64,000 nucleotides of DNA, from NCBI GenBank assembly GCA_902596665.1, contig CACJUN010000002.1, positions 165,710-229,709 of the forward strand, read 5' to 3'. The position numbers and the translations under genes are program-made. Source of the stretch: an uncultured SAR86 cluster bacterium. GTDB taxonomy: Bacteria; Pseudomonadota; Gammaproteobacteria; Magnimaribacterales; AG-339-G14. The number at the start of each line of letters is the position of its first letter. Position 1 is the stretch's first letter. Below are positions 27,341 through 37,154 of the stretch, in pieces. Below the pieces are notes generated by a model that made no database searches, was not told the origin of the DNA, and was given only the letters and a program-made list of their open reading frames with translations.

Positions 27341-28465
27341 ATGTCTTGGAATAACAACGGAAATAATGGATCAAGAGATCCTTGGGGAGGGAAGGATGGA
27401 CCTCCTGATATTGATGAAGCTTTAAAAAAATTTAGAGAACAATTCAGTTTTCTTTTTGGGAAAAAATCCAGTTCTGGTGGCGGTGATTTTAAACCAAGGA
27501 AATTTCTCACTTCAACCTTAGCGGTTATTTCTATCTTATATGTAGCTTTGGGAATTTACACTGTAGATGCTCAAGAACAAGCAGTTGTCATGAGATTTGG
27601 TGAGTACGTTAACACCAAAGGACCAGGTATACATTGGAATCCTCCAATTATTGATACAAGAACTATTGTGAATACTGAAAAATTATTTACTCATACAGCA
27701 ACTTCTTCGATGTTAACTAAAGATGAAAACATCGTGATTGTTGAGATTGGAGTTCAGTACAAAAAATCTAATCCAGTCAATTATCTTTTAGAAGCTTCAA
27801 CTCCAGACGATAGTCTCGCACAAGCATCCGAGGCTGCCTTAAGACATGTCGTAGGCAGTAATATTATGGACGATGTCCTAACCACCGGAAGAGAGCAAAT
27901 TGCATTTGACGTAAAAGATAGATTACAACAAAGATTAGATGACTATTTAACTGGAATTGAGGTTGTAACAGTCAATGTTAAAGAATCTAAGCCGCCCGAT
28001 GCAGTGAGAGAGGCATTTGATGATGTAGTAAAGGCTCGAGAGGATGAGGTTAGATTGAGAAACCAAGCTGAGACTTATGCAAATGAGGTGGTTCCAATAG
28101 CCAGAGGTGATGCGCAAAGAACTATTCAAGATGCAGAGGGTTATAGAAATAAAGTGATAGCAGAGGCTGAAGGTGATGCATCTCGTTTTAGTCAGTTACT
28201 TGTTGAATATAAGAAAGCTCCGGAAGTTACCAGACAAAGGCTTTATTTGGATGCTGTTCAGTCTGTAATGGACAGTAGTACCAAGGTTATGATCGACGTA
28301 CAAGATGGCAATAACATTCTCTATTTGCCCTTAGATAAGATCGCATCTGCTGCAGTAGCTGCAGATAGAAATAATTCATCATCTGATAACGAGCAAGATA
28401 TTTCTATAGGAGATATCACAGATCAAGTGATAGAAGAAATAAGAAAAAGACAGGAGAGAAGATAA
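27341..28465 (+). CDS. hflK: FtsH protease modulator HflK
   Basis: SPFH/band-7 membrane protein that with HflC forms a large cage around FtsH in the inner membrane. At 374 aa: a glycine-rich cytoplasmic head (SWNNNGNNGSRDPWGG), one membrane segment (about 54-74), then the SPFH domain starting DAQEQAVVMRFGEY and an Ala/Glu-rich coiled coil (about 215-300). A start at the ATG 27341 is clear. Its stop overlaps the hflC start (TAATG). Confidence 0.95.
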   Translation: MSWNNNGNNGSRDPWGGKDGPPDIDEALKKFREQFSFLFGKKSSSGGGDFKPRKFLTSTLAVISILYVALGIYTVDAQEQAVVMRFGEYVNTKGPGIHWNPPIIDTRTIVNTEKLFTHTATSSMLTKDENIVIVEIGVQYKKSNPVNYLLEASTPDDSLAQASEAALRHVVGSNIMDDVLTTGREQIAFDVKDRLQQRLDDYLTGIEVVTVNVKESKPPDAVREAFDDVVKAREDEVRLRNQAETYANEVVPIARGDAQRTIQDAEGYRNKVIAEAEGDASRFSQLLVEYKKAPEVTRQRLYLDAVQSVMDSSTKVMIDVQDGNNILYLPLDKIASAAVAADRNNSSSDNEQDISIGDITDQVIEEIRKRQERR

Positions 28466-29340
28466 TGAGTAGGCTGGGTTTATTTATCGTATCAGCAGTT
28501 GTTATCACTGTAGTGATCCTTGCTAATACACTCTACATAGTTACCGATAGAGAGACGGCAATCAAACTAAGATTTGGTGAGATTATTGATTCTTCAATTG
28601 AGCCAGGGTTACATTTCAAAGTTCCAATTCTTCACACAATTAGAAAATTCGATGAGAGAGTCTTAACTTTAGATAATTTACCTCAACCTTACTTCACTGC
28701 TGAGAAAAAAAGATTGATTGTTGACTACTTTGTTAAGTGGAGAATTACTAACGATGAGCAGTTCTATATCACTACATCAGGCGGTCAACTTTCGGCCCTG
28801 AGAGCGCTTTTGACTCAAAGAGCCGATGAAGGTTTAAGAAACCAATTTGGTACAAGAAGCGTGCAAGAGGTTGTTTCTGGAGAAAGAGATGAGCTTATGG
28901 CTAATCTAACTACCAATCTTAACCAAACAGTCGGGGATGAATTGGGTATCGAAGTAATTGATGTAAGGATAAAAAAGATTGAATTACCTAATGAGGTTAA
29001 CGACTCAGTTTATAACAGAATGAGAACTGAGCGTGAAAGGTTAGCACAAGAACTAAGAGCTCAAGGAAATGAAATTGCTGAAGAATTAAGAGCTACTGCT
29101 GATAAAGAAAGGACAATAATTCTAGCTAATGCGTATAAAATTTCTGAAGAACTGAGAGGTGAGGGTGATGCAACTGCAGCTAACATCTATGCAGATGCAT
29201 TTAATGAAGATCCAGAATTTTATGAATTCACTAGAAGTCTAAAAGCTTATCAGATGTCTTTTAAAAACAAATCAGATGTTCTTTTAATTGATCCCGACAG
29301 CGATTTTTTCAAATACTTGGATAGCTCAAAAGGTAATTAA
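28465..29340 (+). CDS. hflC: FtsH protease modulator HflC
   Basis: Partner of HflK in the FtsH-HflKC complex. At 291 aa, with an N-terminal membrane segment (about 4-25), an SPFH domain opening TDRETAIKLRFGEI, VDYFVKWRITN, and a coiled coil rich in Ala, Glu and Arg (about 195-245). The C-terminal FYEFTRSLKAYQ is typical. It shares one base with the hflK stop and precedes hisZ by 5 bp. Confidence 0.95.
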   Translation: MSRLGLFIVSAVVITVVILANTLYIVTDRETAIKLRFGEIIDSSIEPGLHFKVPILHTIRKFDERVLTLDNLPQPYFTAEKKRLIVDYFVKWRITNDEQFYITTSGGQLSALRALLTQRADEGLRNQFGTRSVQEVVSGERDELMANLTTNLNQTVGDELGIEVIDVRIKKIELPNEVNDSVYNRMRTERERLAQELRAQGNEIAEELRATADKERTIILANAYKISEELRGEGDATAANIYADAFNEDPEFYEFTRSLKAYQMSFKNKSDVLLIDPDSDFFKYLDSSKGN

Positions 29341-29345
29341 TAGGT

Positions 29346-30326
29346 ATGTCAGATTTCTGGAATCTCCCGGATGGAGTCGAAGAAATCGTTCCTCCTCTTT
29401 CTACTAACTTAGAAAAAACAAAAACTGAGTTATTAGATTATTTTCAAAATAAAGGTTTTGATCTGATTTTTACTCCTCTGGTCGAATATTCTGATTCTAT
29501 AGGAGGTCTAGCAAATGAAGAATTATCAAGATCGAGTTTTCAGTTTTCAGATACAAACTCGGAAAGATCTCTTGCTTTAAGACCCGATATTTCACAACAG
29601 GTAGCTAGAATAGACAGAAGATTTCTAACTGAAAAAAATAAAAAATACTGTTACTACGGCGAAGTTACAAAAAAACCACTTGGCTCTTTTACTAAAGCTA
29701 TCAGCACTATGAAAGTTGGACTAGAAATTTTTTATGATAGCGAGATAGGCGTCAAAGAGGATATTTTTAATGTTTTATCTGGGGCTCTTAAAAAATTAGG
29801 CCTCAAAGATTATGTCCTCACCATTGGTGATATTTCTATTCTTGATGAAATATTGCATAAACTGAGATTCCCTTTAGATAAAAGAAATAAAATAAAGGAT
29901 ATTTTATCCTCAAGATCAAAAAGTGATTTATCTGAATTTCTAAAGCAAGAAGGTAAAGGAAAAAGAACTTTAGTAATGTTGTCGAATTTACTCGACATTA
30001 TTGGTGATTATGAACAGGAATTTAAGAACCTTAATTTAATTTGCAAGGAACTAACAATTGATCCTAAAAAATTAAAAAGCATTAAACAATCTTTTGATAT
30101 TCTTAAAAAAAATAAAATTAAGAATGTTTTAGTTGATATGGTTGATTTTCCTGGTTACTCGTATCACTCTGGTATAGTTTTTTCTATCTTTCAACCAAAG
30201 ACTGGAGTGCCCTTGATTAATGGCGGACAGTATAAAACTCCTTTTTCAAAAGCAAATAAAAAAGAAAGAAAGGGTATGGGTTTTGATATAGATTTAATAT
30301 CTATTTTAAAATTACAAAGTAAATGA
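29346..30326 (+). CDS. hisZ: ATP phosphoribosyltransferase regulatory subunit
   Basis: Catalytically inactive relative of histidyl-tRNA synthetase that forms a complex with short-form HisG for the first step of histidine synthesis. At 326 aa: DGVEEIVPP opening, a class II core with FTPLVEYSDS, LRPDISQQVARI and YGEV. The C-terminal part keeps YSYHSGIVFSIF but has no anticodon-binding domain, as expected for HisZ and not HisS. hisG is not in the window. The usual gammaproteobacterial hflC-hisZ-purA order is kept, and its stop overlaps purA (ATGA). Confidence 0.9.
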   Translation: MSDFWNLPDGVEEIVPPLSTNLEKTKTELLDYFQNKGFDLIFTPLVEYSDSIGGLANEELSRSSFQFSDTNSERSLALRPDISQQVARIDRRFLTEKNKKYCYYGEVTKKPLGSFTKAISTMKVGLEIFYDSEIGVKEDIFNVLSGALKKLGLKDYVLTIGDISILDEILHKLRFPLDKRNKIKDILSSRSKSDLSEFLKQEGKGKRTLVMLSNLLDIIGDYEQEFKNLNLICKELTIDPKKLKSIKQSFDILKKNKIKNVLVDMVDFPGYSYHSGIVFSIFQPKTGVPLINGGQYKTPFSKANKKERKGMGFDIDLISILKLQSK

Positions 30327-31606
30327 CAAAAACGCAAAATTTTGCAGTTCTCGGTCTTCAATGGGGAGATGAGGGAAAAGGAAAAATAGTAAATTTCTTG
30401 TCCCCAAATTTTCATGCAACTTGTAGATTTCAAGGGGGTCATAATGCAGGCCATACTCTTATTGTGAATGGCAAAAAATTAATTCTTCATTTACTACCAT
30501 CCTCTATCTGTGAAAAAGATGCTCTTTCGCTTATTGGCAAAGGTGTGGTTCTTTCACCTAATGACTTATTTGAGGAAATATCAGAAGCTAATACTTTTTT
30601 AGAAGGTGTAGAAGATAGATTAAAAATAAGTTCTGCCTGCGTTCTTATCCTCGATCATCATAAAAAATTTGATCAATGCAGAGAAAAATCTAACTCATTT
30701 AAAACTATTGGAACCACTGGGAGAGGTATAGGTCCTGCATATGAAGATAAAGTAGGAAGGAGAGCGATTAGATTGGTTGATTGTTTTTACGAAAAGATTT
30801 TGGAAGAAAAATTAAGAGAAAATTTAGATTTTTATAATTTTATGTTTAATAAACTTTTCTCAGTTGAAGAGGTTAGTTTTCAGGAAACCTTTGAAAAGGC
30901 CTTAAGTTATGGTGAAAGATTGAGACCTATGACGAAAGATATTTCTAAACTTATTATAGAAATGAACTATGATGGAAAGAAGGTTCTTTTTGAAGGTGCT
31001 CAAGGAGCATTACTAGATGTCGATAATGGAACTTATCCTTATGTTACTTCAAGTAACTCATCCGCAGCTGGTATTGCTTCTGGTTCTGGCTTAGGACCGC
31101 TATCGGTAAGTAATATTTTAGGTATTGCAAAAGCCTATACTACTAGGGTCGGAGAGGGGCCAATGCCTACAGAATTGTTTGATGACATTGGTATTCATAT
31201 TGCCAAGAAAGGTGGCGAGGTAGGGGCTACCACAGGAAGGCCAAGAAGATGTGGATGGTTTGATGCTGTTGCTATGAAAAAGGTTATTCAATCTAACAGC
31301 GTTAAAAGCCTTTGTATTACAAAACTTGATGTTTTTGATGGAATGGAAAGTATTAAAATTTGCGAAAGCTATGATAATTCAGATGAATTCTTTGAGGAAT
31401 CTCTCAATCTAGATCACGTAAAGCCTCAATATATTGAGTTATCAGGATGGAAAAAACCCATTTATGGTTTAAAGACTTTGGATGATTTTCCAAAAGAAGC
31501 TATAGAATTTATTTCTAAAATAGAAGAGGTTTGCGGCGTATCTGTTGATATCATTTCAACTGGACCAGAAAGAGAAAGTACTATATTTAAAAACGACATT
31601 ATCTAG
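30323..31606 (+). CDS. purA: Adenylosuccinate synthetase
   Basis: GTP-dependent conversion of IMP and aspartate to adenylosuccinate. At 427 aa, of usual length. Motifs: QWGDEGKGK (13-21) with catalytic Asp16, GGHNAGHTL (38-46) with His44, TTGRGIGPAYEDK, QGALLDVDNGTYPYVT, GEGPMPTE, and the aspartate loop GATTGRPRRCGW. The ATG overlaps the hisZ stop by 4 bp and the 3' end runs 8 bp into the convergent nusB. Confidence 0.97.
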   Translation: MTKTQNFAVLGLQWGDEGKGKIVNFLSPNFHATCRFQGGHNAGHTLIVNGKKLILHLLPSSICEKDALSLIGKGVVLSPNDLFEEISEANTFLEGVEDRLKISSACVLILDHHKKFDQCREKSNSFKTIGTTGRGIGPAYEDKVGRRAIRLVDCFYEKILEEKLRENLDFYNFMFNKLFSVEEVSFQETFEKALSYGERLRPMTKDISKLIIEMNYDGKKVLFEGAQGALLDVDNGTYPYVTSSNSSAAGIASGSGLGPLSVSNILGIAKAYTTRVGEGPMPTELFDDIGIHIAKKGGEVGATTGRPRRCGWFDAVAMKKVIQSNSVKSLCITKLDVFDGMESIKICESYDNSDEFFEESLNLDHVKPQYIELSGWKKPIYGLKTLDDFPKEAIEFISKIEEVCGVSVDIISTGPERESTIFKNDII

Positions 31607-32006
31607 CAGCAATATAAGAGTCTAGAACTCCATTTATAAATCTATAACTATCCTCTTGGCCAAATTTTTTGGCTAATTTTACAGCCTCATTAATAACTAT
31701 TGGATAGTCTATATCTGAATTTTCAATTTCAAAGATAGATTGTCGAAGAATTGAAATTTCTATTTCACCGATTGACTTAATTTCAATGCTCGAGTTATCA
31801 GCGATACTTTTATTCAATGAATCATTATTTTTATTTATTCCCTTTAAATTTTCGGCAACGTTGGAAATATCAAATTCTCTGTATGCTTTCTTGAATTGAT
31901 TGATTAAATTAGTATTAGAAATATCTGATATTTCTTTTTGATAAAGAGCCTGTAAAAGAATCTCTCTGGTTTTTGTGGGAGAGATCCTTTTTTTAACCAG
32001 CGGCAT
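31599..32006 (-). CDS. nusB: Transcription antitermination factor NusB
   Basis: Binds boxA RNA with NusE (S10) in rRNA antitermination. I chose the ATG at 32006 (135 aa, MPLVKKRISPTKTREIL) over a TTG at 32024. The C-terminal half has the clear NusB pattern INEAVKLAKKFGQEDSYRFINGVLD; the middle is more diverged. It overlaps ribH by 14 bp and is the last gene of the glyA-nrdR-ribD-ribBX-ribH-nusB unit. The usual followers thiL-pgpA are 6 kb away in the other direction. Confidence 0.92.
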   Translation of the reverse strand: MPLVKKRISPTKTREILLQALYQKEISDISNTNLINQFKKAYREFDISNVAENLKGINKNNDSLNKSIADNSSIEIKSIGEIEISILRQSIFEIENSDIDYPIVINEAVKLAKKFGQEDSYRFINGVLDSYIAAR

Positions 32007-32457
32007 CTTTAGAAAATAAGTCAATCATCATAAGAAGACTTTTCGCATACTCAGATCCTTTGACCTCTGCTCTTTGTTTTGCCTGTAACTCGTTATTGGT
32101 AGTTAATACTCCAAAAATCACTGGTTTCTTATTTGAAATGCTTACTTGAGATAAGGACCTTGCGGTTTCATGAGCAAGCACTTCAAAGTGATAAGTTTCT
32201 CCTTTGATGATAGTGCCTAAAGCTAAGACTGCATCGTATGAACTAATAAATTTTTCCGCTGCTTGCGATAACTCAAACGCGCCTGGTACCTCAACACTAT
32301 CAATATGATTTACGTTGAACCCTTTTAGTTCAGAAATTGCATCCTCTTGCATGACATCAATGATCTCTCGATTCCAAGAGGTTGAGACTATTAAAATACG
32401 ATAGTTAGAATAATCTTTTTTATCGACGTTAATTTCTGTTTTGCTAAAGTCAGTCAT
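31993..32457 (-). CDS. ribH: 6,7-Dimethyl-8-ribityllumazine synthase
   Basis: Joins the ribityl pyrimidine with 3,4-dihydroxy-2-butanone-4-phosphate in riboflavin synthesis. At 154 aa: STSWNREI (substrate site), EVPGAFELS (57-65), and GTIIKGETYHFEVLA with the catalytic His. VIFGVLTTNNELQAKQR completes the phosphate site. It lies 2 bp after ribBX. The tail (MIDLFSKDAAG) reaches into nusB. Confidence 0.95.
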   Translation of the reverse strand: MTDFSKTEINVDKKDYSNYRILIVSTSWNREIIDVMQEDAISELKGFNVNHIDSVEVPGAFELSQAAEKFISSYDAVLALGTIIKGETYHFEVLAHETARSLSQVSISNKKPVIFGVLTTNNELQAKQRAEVKGSEYAKSLLMMIDLFSKDAAG

Positions 32458-32459
32458 GA

Positions 32460-33533
32460 TTAATTTGAAATAAATTCAATAACTTCTAAATCAAATCCAG
32501 ATAGCGATGGGTATTTAGCTTCTGCACCAAGGAGCCTAATTTTTGACACGCCAAACTCTTTTAGTATTTGTGAACCAACACCTATCCTTCTTTTATCTGA
32601 ATCTGAAGAATCATTTTTTTCTTCGATATCTTCGTCAGGCTGAGTTAAATCTGAACTAATTAATACAATTAAACCATTTTCAGAAGCAGATATTTTTTTC
32701 ATCGCATCCTCAAGAGACCATCTCTCACCAAAATCATTAGATTTAAAAATATCATGTTTAATATTAATTTGTTGGACTCTAACAAGGGTTGGTTCAGATG
32801 ACTTTATTTCTCCCATTTTCAAAGCATAGTGGACTTCATTTAAAAGAGAGTCTTTATAAACAAAAAAACTGAACTCTCCATATTTATTTTTGATAGATGA
32901 TTCATTGATTAACTCAATGGATTTTTCATTCGTCAGTCTGTAGTTAATTAAGTCCGCGATTGTCCCAATCTTAAGATCATGTTTTTCGCAGAATTTCTCT
33001 AAATCAGGTCTTCTTGACATTGAGCCGTCTTCATTCATTATCTCGCAAATTACTGCGGCCGGATGGAATCCTGATAATCTTGCTAGATCAATACTAGCTT
33101 CTGTATGTCCAGATCTATTTAAAACTCCCCCATCTTCTGCTTTAAGGGGAAAAATATGCCCTGGTTGAACTATGTCAGAACTTAGAGCTTGAGGGTTTGA
33201 AGCGACTTCAATTGTTTTTGATCTATCTTTGGCAGAGATGCCTGTTGTTATTCCACTTGCGGCTTCTATGGAAACTGTAAAAGCCGTTTCATGCTTACTT
33301 GTATTAGTCTTGACCATTTGATCAAGTTTTAGTCTGTCGCAATGTTCTTCAGTTAATGCAAGACAAATGAGGCCTCTTCCATGCATTGCCATAAAATTGA
33401 TGGCCTCAGGAGAAACATTTTCTGCAGGTAAAATTAAATCACCTTCATTCTCTCTATCTTCATCATCCATTAACACGACCATCTTTCCTTTTTTAAGATC
33501 AGACAGTAATTCACTTGTAGTATTAAGAGGCAT
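32460..33533 (-). CDS. ribB: 3,4-Dihydroxy-2-butanone-4-phosphate synthase with degenerate GTP cyclohydrolase II-like domain (RibBX type)
   Basis: N-terminal half (about 1-205) is a full RibB: MDDEDRENEGDL (22-33), MAMHGRGLICLALT, RSGHTEASIDLARL and GFHPAAVICEIMNEDG. The C-terminal half (about 205-357) aligns with GTP cyclohydrolase II in outline (LVRVQQ..., IGVGSQILKEFGV, LLGAEAKYP, GFDLEVIEF), but lacks the three zinc cysteines (C-x10-C-x-C) and the catalytic arginine region, so it cannot be an active RibA. This is the RibBX arrangement described in Shewanella. A separate ribA must exist elsewhere. It overlaps ribD by 11 bp. Confidence 0.92.
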   Translation of the reverse strand: MPLNTTSELLSDLKKGKMVVLMDDEDRENEGDLILPAENVSPEAINFMAMHGRGLICLALTEEHCDRLKLDQMVKTNTSKHETAFTVSIEAASGITTGISAKDRSKTIEVASNPQALSSDIVQPGHIFPLKAEDGGVLNRSGHTEASIDLARLSGFHPAAVICEIMNEDGSMSRRPDLEKFCEKHDLKIGTIADLINYRLTNEKSIELINESSIKNKYGEFSFFVYKDSLLNEVHYALKMGEIKSSEPTLVRVQQINIKHDIFKSNDFGERWSLEDAMKKISASENGLIVLISSDLTQPDEDIEEKNDSSDSDKRRIGVGSQILKEFGVSKIRLLGAEAKYPSLSGFDLEVIEFISN

Positions 33534-34629
33534 TTTTCTTTCTAAGCACTAATTTAAGGTCTCTTCCAATGGATTTTTCTTCAACGATTTCTAAATCAGG
33601 AGAATTTAATATACCTTCTAAATTTTTATTTGTATAAAAACTATTTGCTTTATTCCCTAAAACTTTAGGCGCAATGTAAAAAATATATTCATCAATAAGG
33701 TTTAAATCAATAAAACTTGAGATCAATCTGGGACCCGCTTCTAGAAGAACATCTTTAATATTTATAGAACCAAGGTAGTTGAGCACCGAAGGAATAGATA
33801 TTTGATTAGCATCAGATTCAATCTTAATTATCTCTGTATTTGAAGTTTCATTGATTTGCATTTCTAAATTTTCATTATTAGTAAAAATAATCTTTCTGGA
33901 ATTATCTTGAAAGAACTTTTTATTGCTATCAATGTATGATTTTGTTGAGAACAAAGCTTTGAGAGGCTGTTTAAAGTCTTGATCATTAACTGCCTCTTCA
34001 AGTCTTACATTTAGAAGAGGATTGTCTGACTCAAGAGTTCCTGATCCAGTAATAATTGCACCTGATATGGCTCTATAAAAATAACCATCTTTCCTCGATG
34101 CTTGAGTTGTTATCCATTGTTCATTATTGTTTTTAAAAGCAATTTTCCCATCCATAGAGCAAGCTATCTTTGCTCTAACATAGGGCTTTCCTTCAGCTAA
34201 ATGTTTAAAAAAACCGTTATTTAGAACTGAGTTATTAAGTCTTAACTTTTCAATGCCAAAACCTTTTTCTTTCAAAATATCTGATCCCTTCTGGGATGGG
34301 TCGCTTTGCATATAGATAATTTCTTTAAAAGAATATTTTTGAATTAAATCTGTGCAAGGTGGTGTTCTTTTTTCTGTAGAACAGGGTTCAAGAGTTACAA
34401 ATAAAGAACTACCATCAAGGACATCTTTTGTAGAATCCTTAAATTTTGACTCTGCTTTGAGAATTGCATTTACTTCGGCATGGTTTGAGCCTGGGGTAAC
34501 ATGCCATCCTTCGGAGAGTATCATGCCGTTCTTATAAATAAGACATCCCACGTTAGGATTTTCTCTCGTTGTAAAACTCCCTTTTAAGGCCAAATGGACA
34601 GCTCTTTCCATCAAAGCTGATTTATTCAT
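33523..34629 (-). CDS. ribD: Bifunctional riboflavin deaminase/reductase
   Basis: Deaminates and then reduces the pyrimidine intermediate of riboflavin synthesis. At 368 aa, the N-terminal zinc deaminase has H50-A-E52 and the zinc cysteines C83 and C92 (PCSTEKRTPPC). The C-terminal NADPH reductase shows RAKIACSMDGKIA, ITGSGTLESDNPLLNVRL and VLLEAGPRLISSFI. The order glyA-nrdR-ribD is standard, but ribE (riboflavin synthase), normally between ribD and ribBA, is absent. It starts one base after nrdR would end (ATG overlaps TAA). Confidence 0.95.
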   Translation of the reverse strand: MNKSALMERAVHLALKGSFTTRENPNVGCLIYKNGMILSEGWHVTPGSNHAEVNAILKAESKFKDSTKDVLDGSSLFVTLEPCSTEKRTPPCTDLIQKYSFKEIIYMQSDPSQKGSDILKEKGFGIEKLRLNNSVLNNGFFKHLAEGKPYVRAKIACSMDGKIAFKNNNEQWITTQASRKDGYFYRAISGAIITGSGTLESDNPLLNVRLEEAVNDQDFKQPLKALFSTKSYIDSNKKFFQDNSRKIIFTNNENLEMQINETSNTEIIKIESDANQISIPSVLNYLGSINIKDVLLEAGPRLISSFIDLNLIDEYIFYIAPKVLGNKANSFYTNKNLEGILNSPDLEIVEEKSIGRDLKLVLRKKNAS

Positions 34630-35081
34630 TAATCGTTGGTAAGTTTTTTTACTTCTTCACTAAACTCAAGCGGATCTTGGAAGCTTCTATATACAGAGGC
34701 AAATCTGACAAAGGCAACTTCATCAATTTTTCTTAAATGCTTCATAACAGTTTCGCCAATAACTCTTGATGAAACTTCTCTTTCACCAAATCCTCTAATA
34801 TCCCTTTTAATTTGCTCAATTAGTGTTTCAAAGTCTTCTTCACTCACTGGTCTTTTTTCTAAGGAACGCGAAATACCCTCTTTAAGTTTAATTTCATCAA
34901 AAGGAACTCTTGATTTATCTTGTTTAACGATTTTGGGCATAAGGAGTTCGGCGAGCTCAAAAGTAGTCCACCTTTCATTACACTTATTACATTCCCTTCT
35001 TCTTCTGATTTGACTGCTGTCTGCAACCAGCCTTGAATCAATTACTTTGCTTTCTTCGTATGAGCAAAAAGGGCACTTCAT
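34629..35081 (-). CDS. nrdR: Transcriptional repressor NrdR
   Basis: Represses ribonucleotide reductase genes in response to dATP/ATP. At 150 aa, with the zinc ribbon cysteines C3, C6, C31 and C34 and the ATP-cone (about 46-136), where [15 protein letters not shown] and VASVYRSF-like ending ([10 protein letters not shown]) are typical. The start overlaps the glyA stop by 4 bp. NrdR boxes are expected at nrd genes, which are not in the window. Confidence 0.96.
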   Translation of the reverse strand: MKCPFCSYEESKVIDSRLVADSSQIRRRRECNKCNERWTTFELAELLMPKIVKQDKSRVPFDEIKLKEGISRSLEKRPVSEEDFETLIEQIKRDIRGFGEREVSSRVIGETVMKHLRKIDEVAFVRFASVYRSFQDPLEFSEEVKKLTND

Positions 35082-36346
35082 GGATTAATTTTAGATGATT
35101 CATAAACGGGAAAGGCAGCACAAAGGTCCTTAACCTCTGATTTTGTGCTTTCTATTAAATTATCGTTTTTCACATCTAAAATTATATTAGAAATCCAATC
35201 TGAAAGAATATTCATTTCATCTTCTTTAAAGCCTCTTCTCGTAACAGCTGGAGTTCCTATTCTTATTCCCGAGGTAACAAAAGGAGATTTTGGATCATTT
35301 GGTACTGCATTCTTATTAACAGTTATGTTCGCTCTGCCTAACGCATTATCAACTTCCTTTCCTGTAAGATCTTTACTAACAAGATTGACAAGAAACATAT
35401 GATTGTTTGTTCCATTAGAAACAATATCGATTCCTTTCTCCATTATTCTCTTACTTAAATGTTGCGCATTTTTAAGAACTTGATTTTGATATTCTTTGAA
35501 TTCAGGCTCCATTGCTTCTTTGAAACATACTGCCTTTGCCGCGATGACATGCATTAAAGGCCCTCCTTGTGAGCCGGGAAAGAGCGCTGAATTTAATTTT
35601 TTGTGAATATCCTCATTTTCTTTCGCAAGGATAAGTCCACCTCTAGGGCCTACAAGCGTCTTATGAGTTGTGGTTGTAACAACATCTGCATAAGGCACTG
35701 GCGAGGGATAAATACCTGCAGCCACTAATCCAGATACATGTGACATATCTGCCAGTAAATAAGCTCCAACCGAATCAGCTATTTCCCTGAACCTATCCCA
35801 TTTAATAATTCCAGAAAATGCACTAAACCCAGAGATAATAACTTTGGGTTTATGTTCCTCAGCTAAAGCTTGCACCTCATCGTAATTGATGTCCCCACTT
35901 TCATCCAAACCATAGCTGAATGACTCATAAATTTTTCCAGAAAAATTTACTTTAGCGCCATGCGTTAAATGACCTCCTTGATCAAGACTCATTCCTAGCA
36001 CTTTATCTCCTGCTTCACATAAAGCTAAGAAAACTGCTGCATTAGCACTTGCCCCTGAATGAGGTTGTACATTGGCATAATCAGCTCCAAATAATTCTTT
36101 TGCTCTATCAATAGCAAGCTGTTCTGCTACATCAACAAATTCACATCCTCCGTAGTATCTTTTGCCAGGATATCCTTCAGCATATTTATTTGTAAGAACT
36201 GAACCTTGGGCTTCTAAGACTCTTGGCGAAGTATAATTTTCAGAGGCTATAAGTTCTATGTGTTCTTCTTGACGTTTTTTTTCATTTTCCAAAGAACTCC
36301 AAAGTTCTTCATCAAAAGATTGGATAGACAAATTTTCTGTATACAT
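35078..36346 (-). CDS. glyA: Serine hydroxymethyltransferase
   Basis: PLP enzyme interconverting serine and glycine with tetrahydrofolate, the main source of one-carbon units. At 422 aa: [36 protein letters not shown], the PLP lysine K229 in [14 protein letters not shown], and [14 protein letters not shown] start at 36346 gives the usual N-terminus. First gene of the glyA-to-nusB unit; 30 bp separate it from nth, and I see no glycine riboswitch. Confidence 0.96.
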   Translation of the reverse strand: MYTENLSIQSFDEELWSSLENEKKRQEEHIELIASENYTSPRVLEAQGSVLTNKYAEGYPGKRYYGGCEFVDVAEQLAIDRAKELFGADYANVQPHSGASANAAVFLALCEAGDKVLGMSLDQGGHLTHGAKVNFSGKIYESFSYGLDESGDINYDEVQALAEEHKPKVIISGFSAFSGIIKWDRFREIADSVGAYLLADMSHVSGLVAAGIYPSPVPYADVVTTTTHKTLVGPRGGLILAKENEDIHKKLNSALFPGSQGGPLMHVIAAKAVCFKEAMEPEFKEYQNQVLKNAQHLSKRIMEKGIDIVSNGTNNHMFLVNLVSKDLTGKEVDNALGRANITVNKNAVPNDPKSPFVTSGIRIGTPAVTRRGFKEDEMNILSDWISNIILDVKNDNLIESTKSEVKDLCAAFPVYESSKINP

Positions 36347-36376
36347 AAGGGAATTATAACTTCTACAGCATATTTT

Positions 36377-37030
36377 CTAAGCTTTATTGGTTATAACCTT
36401 CTTCTTTCTTTTTGGAAATAATTCGGTACACATGAAACATATGGTTCCATCGCATCCTCTGGCAGTGCAGAATTGTCTTCCATACAAAATAATTTGTATA
36501 TGCAATTTTCCCCAAAGTGATTTATCAAAGAGATTTTTCAAATCTTTTTCAGTTTGGACTACGGATTTTCCATTTGTTAGATCCCACCTTTGCGCCAATC
36601 TATGAATGTGAGTATCTACTGGAAATGTTTCTATTCCAAAAGCTTGATTTAAGACCACAGATGCAGTCTTGTGCCCAACCCCTGGTAGATCTTCTAATGC
36701 CTTTATATCTTTTGGAACTTTAGAGTTGTGTTGATCTATTAATATTTCTGAGGTTTCAACTATCGCCTTAGTTTTTTTGGGTGCAAGCCCGCAACTTTTT
36801 ATGTAGTTGTATATCTTGTCATGACCAAGAGAGAGCATCTCTTCGGGGGAAGAAGCAACATTAAAAAGTTCTTTAGTTACGATATTTACCCTTTCATCAG
36901 TGCATTGAGCGCTCAATAAGACGGCTATCAGAAGAGTAAATGAATTTTTATGATTTAAAGGTACTTTTGGATTGGGATACATTTCTTGCAACCTGTTAGC
37001 AATAAAAACAGCCCTTTGTTTTCTATTCAT
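36377..37030 (-). CDS. nth: Endonuclease III (DNA glycosylase/AP lyase) with unusual cysteine spacing
   Basis: Removes oxidised pyrimidines. At 217 aa, with the helix-hairpin-helix LPGVGHKTASVVL (115-127), catalytic Lys121 and Asp139 (PVDTHIHRL). The iron-sulfur loop differs from the norm: cysteines at 188, 193, 198 and 201, a spacing C-x4-C-x4-C-x2-C instead of C-x6-C-x2-C-x5-C. Four cysteines are still present, so a cluster may form with a different loop. The C-terminus is basic (FPKRKKKVITNK). Single gene, upstream of and parallel to glyA. Confidence 0.92.
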   Translation of the reverse strand: MNRKQRAVFIANRLQEMYPNPKVPLNHKNSFTLLIAVLLSAQCTDERVNIVTKELFNVASSPEEMLSLGHDKIYNYIKSCGLAPKKTKAIVETSEILIDQHNSKVPKDIKALEDLPGVGHKTASVVLNQAFGIETFPVDTHIHRLAQRWDLTNGKSVVQTEKDLKNLFDKSLWGKLHIQIILYGRQFCTARGCDGTICFMCTELFPKRKKKVITNKA

Positions 37031-37154
37031 AAATTTGCGGGAAGAATTACTTATACTTTTTTAAAAACTAGATTAGTATATGCTTTCGTCAAATAAAAAT
37101 AAGTAAAATTTATATTTGTTTTATTTTACGGTTCAATTAATTTAAGGAGAATTT

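Noticed and set aside
32007..32024. TTG start of nusB at 32024
   Set aside because: The ATG at 32006 gives a normal NusB length; the extra residues do not resemble the family.
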